A stretch of 64,000 nt of DNA. Origin: Nocardioides sp. GTDB taxonomy: Bacteria > Actinomycetota > Actinomycetes > Propionibacteriales > Nocardioidaceae. Where the stretch lies: assembly GCF_004803405.1 (NCBI RefSeq), contig NZ_SSXI01000226.1, positions 63,837 through 127,836 on the forward strand, in the 5' to 3' direction. Positions 43,515-52,487 of the stretch are shown here, piece after piece (the first letter of the stretch is position 1; each line of letters opens with the position of its first letter). The position numbers and the translations under genes were made by a program. The notes below the pieces were generated by a model that did not search any database, was not told where the DNA came from, and was given only the letters and a program-made list of their open reading frames with translations.

Positions 43515-44600
43515 GTGCAGGCCGACGACGTCCCCGGACCGGCGCGCCGGCACGCGCCCGGGCTGCACCTGAGGCGCACTCAGGAGAACGTCGCCGAGAT
43601 CGACGCGCTGGCAGCGGAGCTGGCGGCTGACGGAGGAGGCCGCGTCGGCATCCATGCGGTGCTGCAGGACCTGCATCGGAAGGTCCGCCGGAGCTGGGCT
43701 CCTCACCCGCGGCTGCTCGGCCTGAAGGTGGACCGTGCGTACACCTGGGACCGGGCCGACAACGGTGACCGGAACTGGTGGCCGCAGGGCATCTCCTCGT
43801 CGGTCGCCACCGGCGTCGACCGAGTCCACGGGCACGACGTGCTCGCCGTGTCGTGGTACGCCAAGGACGGCGCCGGGTCGCGAATATCGGTCGTCGACCT
43901 CGAGCGGCGTCGCTACGGCCACGTGCTGCTGGTGACGCCGATGCTGGAGGACGGCAGGCCGGGCTTCATGCCCTTGAAGGTCCATGCGGGCGGCATCCTG
44001 TGGCACGGGGCGCACCTCCACGTCGCCGGCACCGGACGCGGGTTCTTCACCGTTCGGCTCGAGGACGCGATGCGGGTGCCGCCGGGCTCGCCGTACGAGA
44101 CGTACGGCCACCGTTACGTCCTGCCGGTCCGCTTCGCCCACCGTGGGGCGAGCGAGGAGGGCATCGAGCGACTGCGGTTCTCGTTCCTCAGCCTCGATCG
44201 CAGCACCGAGCCGCCGACCATGGTGGTGGGCGAGTACGGCCGCACGGGGCGGACCCGCCGGCTGGCCCGCTTCCCGACGGATCCGGAGACGGGGATGCCG
44301 CGGGCGGACGCGGAGGGGCTGGTCGTCCCGGATCTCGACGAGCGTGGTGAGGAGCGCATGCAGGGCGCGGCGGTGGTCGACGGTGTCTACTACGTGACGT
44401 CGTCCAACGGCCCGGTCGCGCCGGGCACGGTCCATACTGGACGGCTGGGCGAGTTTCGTCGCCACCGCTTCGCCACGCCGATCGGACCGGAGGACCTCGT
44501 GTACTGGCCCCAGAACGACGCGCTCTGGTCGGTGACGGAGCATCCGCACCGACGCTGGATCTACGCGATGGGCCGCAAGGGCTTCAGGAGGACTCGATGA
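43515..44600 (+). CDS. Unknown protein, possibly beta-propeller
   Basis: This 361-residue protein has no signal peptide. After a helical N-terminus (1-60), successive beta-strand segments follow (HDVLAVSWYAKDG, ILWHGAHLHVAGTGRGFFTV, ERMQGAAVVDGVYYVTSSNG, WPQNDALWSVTEHP), a pattern seen in beta-propellers. I recognise no family or catalytic motif. Its stop overlaps the deaminase start as ATGA, so the two are coupled. The function could relate to purine metabolism, but only by neighbourhood. Confidence 0.7.
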   Translation: MQADDVPGPARRHAPGLHLRRTQENVAEIDALAAELAADGGGRVGIHAVLQDLHRKVRRSWAPHPRLLGLKVDRAYTWDRADNGDRNWWPQGISSSVATGVDRVHGHDVLAVSWYAKDGAGSRISVVDLERRRYGHVLLVTPMLEDGRPGFMPLKVHAGGILWHGAHLHVAGTGRGFFTVRLEDAMRVPPGSPYETYGHRYVLPVRFAHRGASEEGIERLRFSFLSLDRSTEPPTMVVGEYGRTGRTRRLARFPTDPETGMPRADAEGLVVPDLDERGEERMQGAAVVDGVYYVTSSNGPVAPGTVHTGRLGEFRRHRFATPIGPEDLVYWPQNDALWSVTEHPHRRWIYAMGRKGFRRTR

Positions 44601-45070
44601 CGGGCGACGACGCGCGCTGGCTCGACGAGGCGGTGCGGCTGGCCACGGCCAACGTCGCGGAGGGTGGTGGACCCTTCGGCGCGGTGGTGGTGCGCGACGG
44701 GGCCACGGTCGGCACCGGGCAGAACCTCGTGACCCGGGACCTGGACCCCACCGCCCACGCCGAGGTGGTCGCGATCCGCGAGGCCTGCCGCACGATCGGC
44801 GACTTCAGCCTGGCGGGTTGCGTGCTCTACGCCTCGTGCGAGCCGTGCCCGCTGTGCCTGTCCGCGTCGCTGTGGGCACGGCTGGACCGGGTGGTCTACG
44901 CCGCCGACCGCGACGACGCCGCTCGCGGCGGCTTCGACGACAGCTTCTTCTACCAGCTGCTCTCCAGGCCGCGGGAGACGTGGCCGATGGCCGTGGTCAA
45001 CGAGCGGGTCGAGACAGCCTCGGAGCCGTTCGACACGTGGCTCGCCACCGAGGACCGCACCCGCTACTGA
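44597..45070 (+). CDS. Guanine deaminase-like nucleoside deaminase
   Basis: This 157-residue cytidine/deoxycytidylate deaminase-fold protein has the zinc site HAE (HAEVVAIREA near 54) and SCEPCPLCLSA near 81, in the arrangement of GuaD-type guanine deaminases. A C-terminal segment (FDDSFFYQLL) matches that group better than tRNA adenosine deaminases. It probably converts guanine to xanthine. GGAGGA precedes the ATG. Confidence 0.85.
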   Translation: MTGDDARWLDEAVRLATANVAEGGGPFGAVVVRDGATVGTGQNLVTRDLDPTAHAEVVAIREACRTIGDFSLAGCVLYASCEPCPLCLSASLWARLDRVVYAADRDDAARGGFDDSFFYQLLSRPRETWPMAVVNERVETASEPFDTWLATEDRTRY

Positions 45071-45110
45071 GCCTGCGGCCCGCCAGCCCGCCGGGTCCGT
45101 CGTGCTGTCG

Positions 45111-46919
45111 TCACCTCACGACCGGCAGGCTCAGCGTCTGCGCTGCCCCCGAGGAGATCGTCACCGGCGAGGCGACGAGGCCGCCACGGTAGTTCACCGA
45201 CCCGCCGGCGACGACCAGCCGGATCTGGTGGCCCGTCGCGAACTCGTGCACGATCGCGGGCAGGGTGACCGTGAACGGCTCGGTCACATCCGGGACCCGG
45301 ACCGGCGCCTCGGTGCCGTTGATCAGCCGGGCGGTGCCGTCGGGCGCCACGTCGACGACCTTGACGAACAGCACGAGCCGGCCGCCCGGGCCGGCGTTCT
45401 GGCTGAGAGCGCTGGTCGGTGCGTCCACCTTGATCCGGACCGTCGGTGAGCCCACCACCCGGAGCGGCGTCCCGAGCGCACGTGTCGACCACGCGGCGAA
45501 CGTCCCCGGCAGGTCGCGGACCGTCGGGACGACCGGGGCCATGACCGAGCCGAGCACGTCGGCCTGGTCGATCGAGGTCGGTGCGCCGGCCGCCGGGGTG
45601 ACGAAGGACTGGCCGCCCGGCGCGGCGATGCTGCTGTCGGTCACCAGGGCATCGGCCCCGGACAGCCGCCAGGTGCGCCGGTCGCCCACCGGGAAGGACG
45701 TCGCAGTCGCGTAGGCGGGCGCCGCGCTGCCCTGGTAGCTCACCCAGGGCCGGAAGTAGGCGAACTCGGGTCCGGTGTCGCCGCCACGACCCTTCAGGTA
45801 GCGCTCGAACCAGCCCAGGATCCGGCCGCTGACGTAGCCCGAGGTCAGTGAGCCCCAGTTGATCTCGCCCGGGGCGGCGGACCCGGAGTGGCCGCCCTGC
45901 TGCCAGATCATCTTCGTCTCGGTGCGCTGACTCTGCAGCGCCCGATAGGTCGCGACGGCCTCGTTCAGGTTGAACAGGGTGTCTTGCTGTCCCTGCACGA
46001 GGAGGGTGGGCACCCTGACCTTCCTGACGTACGACGCCACCGACGCATGCCGCAGGGCTGCGACGTGCTCGGGCTGGAGGTAGCCGGTGGTCCCCGCGGT
46101 GACGAGTGCGGGGCACACGAAGTCGGCGAAGTTGGGGCACGGCACCACGTCCGGCGGCACCTGGCCCAGCTGGAGGTCGCGGGTCATTCCCACCGCGGAG
46201 AACCCAGCCGCCCAGTTGATCTTCGCAGCGCCCGGGATGGTGGTCGAGACGCCGGTCTGGCCGGTGTTGTTGGGGCCGAGGCTGTAGCTGAGGTCGTTCC
46301 AGGTGATGAGCGGGACGAGGGCGTCCACGCGGGCATCGAGGGAGGCCACCGCGAACTGGAAGCCGCCGCCGTAGGAGCCGCCGAAGGTCCCGACCCGCGG
46401 GTCGTCGGCGCGGCGCATCCCGCGGTGGTCGCGAGCGTCCTTCGTGATCACCTCGAGAAGGGGGGCCGGCTGGCTGTGCGCGGCGTCGAGGTAGGCGATC
46501 CCGCCGGACCCACCGAGGTAGCTGATGAGCTGGCTCGCCGCCTTGCCGTCGTAGTCCGGGTCGTCGAGCGTGATCTTGCAGCTCGAGCCTCCGAAGCCGA
46601 GACCGGAGTAGGACAGCACCGCGTACCCCCGGCTCGCGAACGCGGTGGCGAACGACGCCTGGTCGTTCTTCGACCCGCCGAAGCCGTTGGTCGTCAGGAT
46701 GGCCGGCACTCGCGACGTGCTGGTCGCCCCGGTCGGCAGATAGATGTCGCCGACGATGTCGCAGACCTGGTCGTCCGCCGGCCCGACGACGACCCGGAAG
46801 TGCAGGGTCCGCACCGAGTACGGCGGGGCCGCCGCCGCGGTCGTGGTCGCCGTCAGCGGTATGAGGACCGCCGTGACGAGGGTGGCCAGGGCGACGAGGA
46901 CGCCGGAGATGCGCTTCAC
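45111..46919 (-). CDS. Secreted S15/CocE-type hydrolase (X-Pro dipeptidyl-peptidase family)
   Basis: This 602-residue protein has a Sec signal peptide (about 1-31, cleaving after ATTTAAA). The alpha/beta hydrolase domain carries the nucleophile in FGGSYGG at Ser182, Asp in QGQQDTLFN and His in QQGGHSGS. A C-terminal beta-sandwich (about 440-600) is typical of the S15 family. It is exported and cleaves peptides or esters; the substrate is unknown. The start is GTG with no strong ribosome site. Confidence 0.85.
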   Translation of the reverse strand: MKRISGVLVALATLVTAVLIPLTATTTAAAAPPYSVRTLHFRVVVGPADDQVCDIVGDIYLPTGATSTSRVPAILTTNGFGGSKNDQASFATAFASRGYAVLSYSGLGFGGSSCKITLDDPDYDGKAASQLISYLGGSGGIAYLDAAHSQPAPLLEVITKDARDHRGMRRADDPRVGTFGGSYGGGFQFAVASLDARVDALVPLITWNDLSYSLGPNNTGQTGVSTTIPGAAKINWAAGFSAVGMTRDLQLGQVPPDVVPCPNFADFVCPALVTAGTTGYLQPEHVAALRHASVASYVRKVRVPTLLVQGQQDTLFNLNEAVATYRALQSQRTETKMIWQQGGHSGSAAPGEINWGSLTSGYVSGRILGWFERYLKGRGGDTGPEFAYFRPWVSYQGSAAPAYATATSFPVGDRRTWRLSGADALVTDSSIAAPGGQSFVTPAAGAPTSIDQADVLGSVMAPVVPTVRDLPGTFAAWSTRALGTPLRVVGSPTVRIKVDAPTSALSQNAGPGGRLVLFVKVVDVAPDGTARLINGTEAPVRVPDVTEPFTVTLPAIVHEFATGHQIRLVVAGGSVNYRGGLVASPVTISSGAAQTLSLPVVR

Positions 46920-46996
46920 TGTCCGTCCGATCTGCTCCCGGTCGGTCCGGGCCGCAAGGACCCCAACGAGCGTCGTGTGACGCCCGTTACGCGGCC

Positions 46997-47434
46997 TCAG
47001 AGCCAGCGGCGGACGGTGCGGCAGTAGGCGTCGTACTCCGCGCCGAACTGACCGCGCAGCGCAGCCTCCTCGGGACGGACCTGGACCCGGTCGATGATCG
47101 CGACGAACGCGGCCACGGGCAGCGCGAGGACCGGCCCGCCACGGGCCACCGCGTGCGATGCGAGCAGGCCGGCCATGCCCAGGTACATCGGGTTCCGGGT
47201 GATCCGGTTCGGACCGTCGGTGACCAGCGCGCTCGCCCGGGCCGGGCGCAGCGGGTCGACCGTGGTGTGGTGGCTGGCGAAGCGTTGCGTGCTCCCCACC
47301 AGCAGATAGGCGCTGCCAGCAGCCACCGCCGCGGCGACGGCGGCACGGAGTGGACCGGGGCGTCGGTCACCGGCCAGCAGGTGCTGGGCGGTCCCGGCGG
47401 CGAGGGCGACCACGGGTGGCGGGACGTGGGGCAT
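46997..47434 (-). CDS. Isoprenylcysteine carboxyl methyltransferase-like membrane protein
   Basis: This 145-residue membrane protein has the ICMT/PEMT signature DGPNRITRNPMYLGMAG near 74 and EEAALRGQFGAEYDAYCRTVRRW near the end, which bind SAM. About four hydrophobic segments are present. It is one of the many bacterial methyltransferase-family membrane proteins without a known substrate. CAGGCT 6 nt before the ATG hints at leaderless transcription. Confidence 0.8.
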   Translation of the reverse strand: MPHVPPPVVALAAGTAQHLLAGDRRPGPLRAAVAAAVAAGSAYLLVGSTQRFASHHTTVDPLRPARASALVTDGPNRITRNPMYLGMAGLLASHAVARGGPVLALPVAAFVAIIDRVQVRPEEAALRGQFGAEYDAYCRTVRRWL

Positions 47435-47462
47435 GGGCTCAGCCTGCCATCGACGTCAGGCC

Positions 47463-48107
47463 CTAATGGTTGTTGCTCGTCACCAGCGCGGCCCCGAGCC
47501 CGACCATCATCACCCCGCCGGTCGCGCCGAGCGTGTCGAGGCGAGCCGGCTTGCGCGCGAACCAGTCACGCGCCCGGCTCGCCGCCAGCGCCCAGCAGGT
47601 GTCCGAACAGATCGCCATCGCGCCGAACAGCGCGCCGAGCAGAACCAGCTGCGGCGCGGCCGGCGCGCCGCCGTCGATGAACTGCGGGAGGAAGGCGACG
47701 AAGAAGACGATGGTCTTCGGGTTGGTCGCGCCGACCACGAAGCCCGTGCGCACCGAAGCGAGCCCGGCCCTCGGCGCCGAGGCCAGCGCACCGGCGCTCT
47801 CGAGCGCGGCGCGCGCGTCGGCACGGTGCCGGATCGCCTGGATGCCGAGGTAGACGACGTACGCGGCGCCGACCAGCTTGAGAGCGGTGAACGCGGTCGC
47901 GGACGCGGCCACCACCGCTCCGAGCCCGACGGCCACCAGGGCGACCTGCGCGAAGAGCCCCAGCGCGTTGCCGATCACTGAGAGCAGCGCGTCCCGGCGC
48001 CCCACGGTGAGCGCGCGACCGAGCGTGAACAGCAGGCTCGGTCCAGGCACCTGGATCAGGAGGAAGGAGGCCACCGCGAATGCGGCGAGCTGGCTGGTCG
48101 AGGGCAC
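47463..48107 (-). CDS. LysE/RhtB family amino-acid exporter, second copy
   Basis: This 214-residue membrane protein has FLLIQVPGPSLLFTLGRAL near 15-33 and VGATNPKTIVFFVAFLPQF near 125, the LysE signatures. It is similar throughout to the exporter at 18947-19597 but clearly diverged, so it is an old paralogue. The GTG start has GATACT 6 nt upstream. Confidence 0.88.
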   Translation of the reverse strand: MPSTSQLAAFAVASFLLIQVPGPSLLFTLGRALTVGRRDALLSVIGNALGLFAQVALVAVGLGAVVAASATAFTALKLVGAAYVVYLGIQAIRHRADARAALESAGALASAPRAGLASVRTGFVVGATNPKTIVFFVAFLPQFIDGGAPAAPQLVLLGALFGAMAICSDTCWALAASRARDWFARKPARLDTLGATGGVMMVGLGAALVTSNNH

Positions 48108-48281
48108 GCGCCGAGTATCCGGCAGCGCCCGCCACGCGCGCGACCCCTTTCCTCATCCGCGGCTCGTCCGCGTCGATCGGCCAGGCATGGAATCCCGGCT
48201 CGCTGTTGCCTGAGGTCCCGTCTTCTGGCCATCGACGGTCGTCATGCTCGGCGTACGGTCGAAGGCCTGGTCGGAGCGCCC

Positions 48282-49160
48282 TCAGAGCGCCGGGTCGAAC
48301 GGCTCCGTGCCGAGGACCAGCCGTAGCCCGGCGATGCCGGAGTGGTTCTGCGCGTAGGCGAGCTCGTGCGCGAGGTCGCCGATGTTGTTCGACGCCGGGA
48401 GCGGCGCCAGGCCCAAGGTCGACAGCGTGCCGACCGCGTTGCCCTCGGCGTCGAGGAAGGCGCTGCCGGAGTCTCCGGGGACCCCCGGGGTCGCCGTGTA
48501 GAGCGGGTGGGTCCAGCCACCGTCGGCCGGGTCCTGGCCGAGGCTCACGCCCGTCTTGGGCGAGAGCTCGGTACGACCGCCGCGCAGGCTGGAGTTGCCG
48601 TAGCTGTAGACCTTGTCGCCTGCCTGCGTCCCGGTCGTGTTGAGGCCGACCGGGCCGCCCCAGAACGGCACCGTCGGGTTGACCTTGGCCACGTCCGCCG
48701 CGGCCACCTTCACCAGCGCGAAGTCGTTGTAGGCGCAGGTGTTGGCGTCGCTCTCGTTGCGCTCCTGCATGGTGTTCCAGCTGCTGTAGGCCAGCGTCCC
48801 CCGCCCGACGACGGTGCCGCCGGAGACCAGGCTGCCTCCCTTGTTGAACGTGACCTCGATGTTGAGCGGAAGCGTGCCGGCGTCGCAGCCGTTCGTGTCG
48901 GTCGCCGCGCCGGTCCCGGAGCAGTGCGCCGCCTGCCCGAGGTAGACGTTGCCGGCGTCGTCGGTGAACACGAAGTTCGCGGTGCACTGCCCACCGTCGG
49001 TGTAGGTCTGCACCCCGGGGTGGATCTCCGCGGTGGCGGCAGGCGCCCAGGTGCTGAGGGTCGGTGCGGCCGTCGCCTCCTGGCCTGCAGCAAGGATGCT
49101 CACGCTCAGGACTGCGGCGGAGAGGGCCGCACCGACGGACTTCAAACGAGTACCACGCAT
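48282..49160 (-). CDS. Secreted chymotrypsin-fold serine protease
   Basis: This 292-residue protein has a signal peptide (1-32, AxA near ATAA). The catalytic triad is visible as His79 (QAAHCSG), Asp146 (YNDFALVK) and Ser231 (GVPGDSGSAF). Four cysteines are positioned for two disulfides. It resembles extracellular S1 proteases of Streptomyces but seems to lack a propeptide, since the mature domain starts about 20 residues after the signal. GGAG precedes the ATG by 8 nt. Confidence 0.88.
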   Translation of the reverse strand: MRGTRLKSVGAALSAAVLSVSILAAGQEATAAPTLSTWAPAATAEIHPGVQTYTDGGQCTANFVFTDDAGNVYLGQAAHCSGTGAATDTNGCDAGTLPLNIEVTFNKGGSLVSGGTVVGRGTLAYSSWNTMQERNESDANTCAYNDFALVKVAAADVAKVNPTVPFWGGPVGLNTTGTQAGDKVYSYGNSSLRGGRTELSPKTGVSLGQDPADGGWTHPLYTATPGVPGDSGSAFLDAEGNAVGTLSTLGLAPLPASNNIGDLAHELAYAQNHSGIAGLRLVLGTEPFDPAL

Positions 49161-49329
49161 TTTCTGGCTCCAGGACTTCGAGGGGGGTCATTGCGCGCCG
49201 GCAGGCACACAGTCATGACGGTGTCCGAAGACACACGGTTCAAACGGGTCACTGCGCCCTCACCCGGGATGACTGGCTGCACGCAGTCCCAGGGGACGCC
49301 TGGATGACGGACCGACCTTCGGGAGTCTG

Positions 49330-50082
49330 TCATGCCGAGTGCGGCTCCAGCCAGTGCGCCTTGTGGGCGATCCCCACGGCGGCGAGCTGCGAAGAGACGT
49401 GCAGCTTCGCCAGTACGGACTTCACCTGCGACCGCACCGTTGCTTCCGAGACCAATGCCGCGCGAGCGATGTCATGCACGTTCTGTCCGCTCATCAAGGC
49501 CGCGAGGATCTCCCGTTCACGCGGCGTCAACGTGTCCAGGCGCGCCCTGACGTCCTGCACCCAGCCCAGCTCCTGCCGGTAACGGCGGAGCAGCCGATCC
49601 GCCTCCTCAGGCCCCATGACTGGCCGACCCTCGGCAACTCGACGAACCGTCCTCAGGATCGTGTCGAGTGAGGCCGACTTCGGCAGGACGATCCGGGCGC
49701 CGCGCGCGATGCACTCACCCCAGCGTGTCTCGTCCTCGTCGCCGGTGACGACGATGACCGCCACCCCCGCACGCTGGAGCGGCTCGACGAAGCAGACGCC
49801 GTCGACCTGGAGTCCCAGGTCGAGGTCCAACAGGACGATCTGGGGCCGGGTCCTGAGGATCGCGGAGCACAGGTGTCGCGCTTGAACTCTCGGATCACTG
49901 ACCGCCACCGTCCGGACGTCGTGACCCTCGCGGGTGAGTGAGAGCTCGAGCATCTCGACGAACAGCAGGTGGTCGTCCACCACAGTGATCCGGGCGGCCG
50001 AGGCCGTGGAGCCCGAAGAAGGGGAACGCAGCTGTGCCTGCGGCGTCGGGTGCCTTGCATTCCCTTGGCGAGCGGAAACCAT
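49330..50082 (-). CDS. NarL/LuxR-family response regulator
   Basis: This 250-residue protein has a Ser/Gln-rich N-terminal extension (about 1-28). The receiver domain has VVDDH, the phospho-acceptor in LLDLDLG and Lys in LPKSAS, all canonical. The LuxR helix-turn-helix reads LTPREREILAALMSGQ, then SEATVRSQVKSVLAKLHVSSQLAAV. No kinase gene is adjacent; the kinase at 52487 is the nearest. Its C-terminal domain is closely similar to that of the regulator at 51789-52487. Confidence 0.88.
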   Translation of the reverse strand: MVSARQGNARHPTPQAQLRSPSSGSTASAARITVVDDHLLFVEMLELSLTREGHDVRTVAVSDPRVQARHLCSAILRTRPQIVLLDLDLGLQVDGVCFVEPLQRAGVAVIVVTGDEDETRWGECIARGARIVLPKSASLDTILRTVRRVAEGRPVMGPEEADRLLRRYRQELGWVQDVRARLDTLTPREREILAALMSGQNVHDIARAALVSEATVRSQVKSVLAKLHVSSQLAAVGIAHKAHWLEPHSA

Positions 50083-50362
50083 GTGATCCCCCGGGTGCTG
50101 TGTCGGTTACGACGCCACGCACCCGAACTGCGGAGATCCGCGTCTTCTAACAGCCATCGTCACCCGTCATGGCGCATTGATCATCAACCTCGCCGAAATT
50201 TAACCGAACGCTCTCGCGGATCTCCTCTGGCCGCGACCGCGAGTGCTCCCGGAGCCCCGTCGCTCCGATCGGAATGCCCGAATTGGGGCATGTGCGGATC
50301 TCGCGCGGCTCCTAGGTTGACGAACGTCCCGTGATGGCAGAGCAGGTCTGGGGTGAGCACAG
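50083..50362. promoter_or_regulatory. Divergent control region of the response regulator and sugar transferase genes
   Basis: It contains ATGCCCGAATTGGGGCAT (50274-50291), a near-perfect palindrome, and an AAATTTAACCG patch at 50196-50206. Both hold AATT elements related to those at 54100, 54171 and 56823. TTGACG near 50317 may be a -35 box for the transferase gene, but no good -10 follows. Confidence 0.45.
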
Positions 50363-51784
50363 GTGACCGACGCAGCACTCGTGTTGCAGACAGCGTCCGC
50401 TGACCAGAAGCGAGCAGTGGACACGCTTGAGTCGAGCCGTGTCCTGGGGTGGACGGCGCCCACCGCTCTGCTGTCCGGGGACTTCGCGGCCGCCATCCTC
50501 ACGGGTGTACTCGGCGTGCAGAGTGGATGGTTCGCGGCCTCGCCGGTCGCCCTGGGTGTTCTGCTCGCGTTGTGGGTCACCTGCCTGGTCGCATCCCATG
50601 CGGCCGATCCGTCGTGGGTGGAGTCCAGGCCCCGGGTGTGCCACCACGTGGTCCGGGCCGGCTGCTCCCTCGCCCTCACGGGAACCGCTGCAACCTTGGT
50701 GCTCGCCGACTCACTTGCCCCGCGGGAGGTCTTCGTCCTCGCGGCACTCTGGGTGGCACTCTCGTGCGCGCTCCGGCTCGCCGTCGCGTCGCTCGGTGCG
50801 GGCGCGGCACGTGCATCGCGCCCGCTGGTCGTGGTCGGCGACGGCGAGCAGCTCAGCCCGCACGCCCTGGCGACGCTCGAGCGGCGCGTGGGTGGCCCAG
50901 TTCCGGTGGCCCAGGTCGTGACCGACGCGTCGGCGCGCCGACCGGACGTGGGGGTAGCACTGGGGGTCGGGGACGTTGCGGGCTACGCCCGTCGGGTGCA
51001 GGCGGGGGCCGTGGTCGCGATTCCGGGACCCGGGCTGGACGCGGCGTCGCTGCGACACCTCCAGTGGGAGCTCGAGGGCATTCGGATGCCGTTCTACGTC
51101 GACCCGGGAATGGTCGGGGTCGCCTCGACGCGACTGATGCCCGTCGACGTCGGAGGCCTCTCGCTTGTTCGGATCCGGGCGGCCCAGCGTCGGGGCCTGT
51201 CGTGGACGGTCATCGGCTGGGCCGGCCGGGTCACCGCGGCAGTCGGCCTGGCGATCCTGTTGCCTGCCCTGGTCCTGATCGCTGTTGCGATCCGGTCGAC
51301 GTCACCCGGGCCTGCCATCTACCGCCAGGTGCGCGTCGGCCAGCACGGTCGGGTGTTCACGATCTACAAGTTCCGCACCATGGTCGCCGCCCCTCGGCCG
51401 ACCCTGGTCGACAACGACTTCGACGACGTGCTGTTCAAGCTGCGCAGCGACCCGCGGGTGACGCCGCTAGGACGCTGCCTTAGGCGATACTCACTCGACG
51501 AGCTGCCTCAGCTGGCCAATGTCATGCTCGGACACATGCGACTGGTGGGCCCCCGCCCGGCGCTACCCGAGGAGGTGACCGAATACAGCGAGGACGCCCG
51601 GCGCAGGCTGGTGGTCAAGCCCGGCATCACCGGCCTGTGGCAGGTCTCGGGACGTTCCGACCTCAGCTGGCAGGAGACGGTCCGCCTGGACCTTCACTAC
51701 GTCGACAACTGGTCCCCGTGGCTGGACCTGGCGATCCTCTGCCGGACGCCGGGTGCGATCGTCGGACACCGCGGCGCCTACTGA
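50363..51784 (+). CDS. Polyprenyl glycosylphosphotransferase (WcaJ/PssY type)
   Basis: This 473-residue protein has four N-terminal transmembrane segments, a CoA-binding-like cytoplasmic region (VVVGDGEQLS near 154), another membrane segment near 285, and a C-terminal bacterial sugar transferase domain. That domain has YRQVRVGQHGRVFTIYKFRTM near 320, LRSDPRVTPLGRCLRRYSLDELPQL and VGPRPALPEE. It loads the first sugar phosphate onto undecaprenyl phosphate for exopolysaccharide or glycan synthesis. No other glycosyltransferase gene is adjacent. Confidence 0.9.
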   Translation: MTDAALVLQTASADQKRAVDTLESSRVLGWTAPTALLSGDFAAAILTGVLGVQSGWFAASPVALGVLLALWVTCLVASHAADPSWVESRPRVCHHVVRAGCSLALTGTAATLVLADSLAPREVFVLAALWVALSCALRLAVASLGAGAARASRPLVVVGDGEQLSPHALATLERRVGGPVPVAQVVTDASARRPDVGVALGVGDVAGYARRVQAGAVVAIPGPGLDAASLRHLQWELEGIRMPFYVDPGMVGVASTRLMPVDVGGLSLVRIRAAQRRGLSWTVIGWAGRVTAAVGLAILLPALVLIAVAIRSTSPGPAIYRQVRVGQHGRVFTIYKFRTMVAAPRPTLVDNDFDDVLFKLRSDPRVTPLGRCLRRYSLDELPQLANVMLGHMRLVGPRPALPEEVTEYSEDARRRLVVKPGITGLWQVSGRSDLSWQETVRLDLHYVDNWSPWLDLAILCRTPGAIVGHRGAY

Positions 51785-51788
51785 GCCA

Positions 51789-52487
51789 TCAGGCGTCCAC
51801 CGGCGGCCGCCAGCCCGCATGGTTCGCCAGGCCCACCGCCGCAAGCTGGGAGGACACGTCCAGCTTGGCCAGGATGGACTTCACCTGCGTGCGTACCGTC
51901 GCCTCGGAGACGAAGCTGGTGCGAGCCACCTCACGGACCGAGCGGCCGAGAGTGAGTTGCGCCAGCACTTCTCGCTCGCGGCGAGTGAGCCGCCCCAGTC
52001 GTTCGCGCTGCTGCTCCACGGCGATCCGATGCTCGTCCCAGCAGGCGAGAAGGTCCTCCCGCTCAGCCGCGGAGACCACCGGCAGGCCTTCTTGGATTCG
52101 TCTGACGACGGCCAGCATCTCGTTGAGAGGCTGAGTCTTGGTGAGCGTCTTTCGCGCGCCGTTCCTCATGCACTCACCCCAGAGGCACTTGTCCGCCGAA
52201 GCGGTAACCACGACGACATTCGCGCCGGACCGGGCCATCGGATGGATCAGCCGCACGCCGTCGCCGAAGGAGCCGAGGTCGAGATCGAGCAGGACGACGC
52301 GCGGACGGAGGCGAGCGACCGTCGCGACCAGCTCACCGCTCCGCGCGCAGTCCGGCAGCGGCAGTCGGCGGGCGTCGTAGCCCTCGATGCTCAGGGCGAG
52401 CTCGAGGGACTCGGCGAACACCACGTGGTCCTCGATGATCAGGACCCGCGTCTTCGCGCGAACGGCGGTAGGGGCTGTCATCGTCAT
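51789..52487 (-). CDS. NarL/LuxR-family response regulator, partner of the adjacent kinase
   Basis: This 232-residue protein has a canonical receiver domain (IIEDH, LLDLDLG, LTKTQP) and a LuxR helix-turn-helix (LTRREREVLAQLTLGRS, then SEATVRTQVKSILAKLDVSSQL). The ATG shares one base with the kinase stop (TAATG) and GAGGAC precedes it, so kinase and regulator are coupled. It is convergent with the transferase gene, 4 bp apart. Confidence 0.9.
   Translation of the reverse strand: MTMTAPTAVRAKTRVLIIEDHVVFAESLELALSIEGYDARRLPLPDCARSGELVATVARLRPRVVLLDLDLGSFGDGVRLIHPMARSGANVVVVTASADKCLWGECMRNGARKTLTKTQPLNEMLAVVRRIQEGLPVVSAAEREDLLACWDEHRIAVEQQRERLGRLTRREREVLAQLTLGRSVREVARTSFVSEATVRTQVKSILAKLDVSSQLAAVGLANHAGWRPPVDA

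Noticed and set aside
45071..45110. Terminator between the deaminase and S15 hydrolase genes
   Set aside because: The sequence is GC-rich with repeated CCCGCC blocks, but I could not draw a convincing stem.
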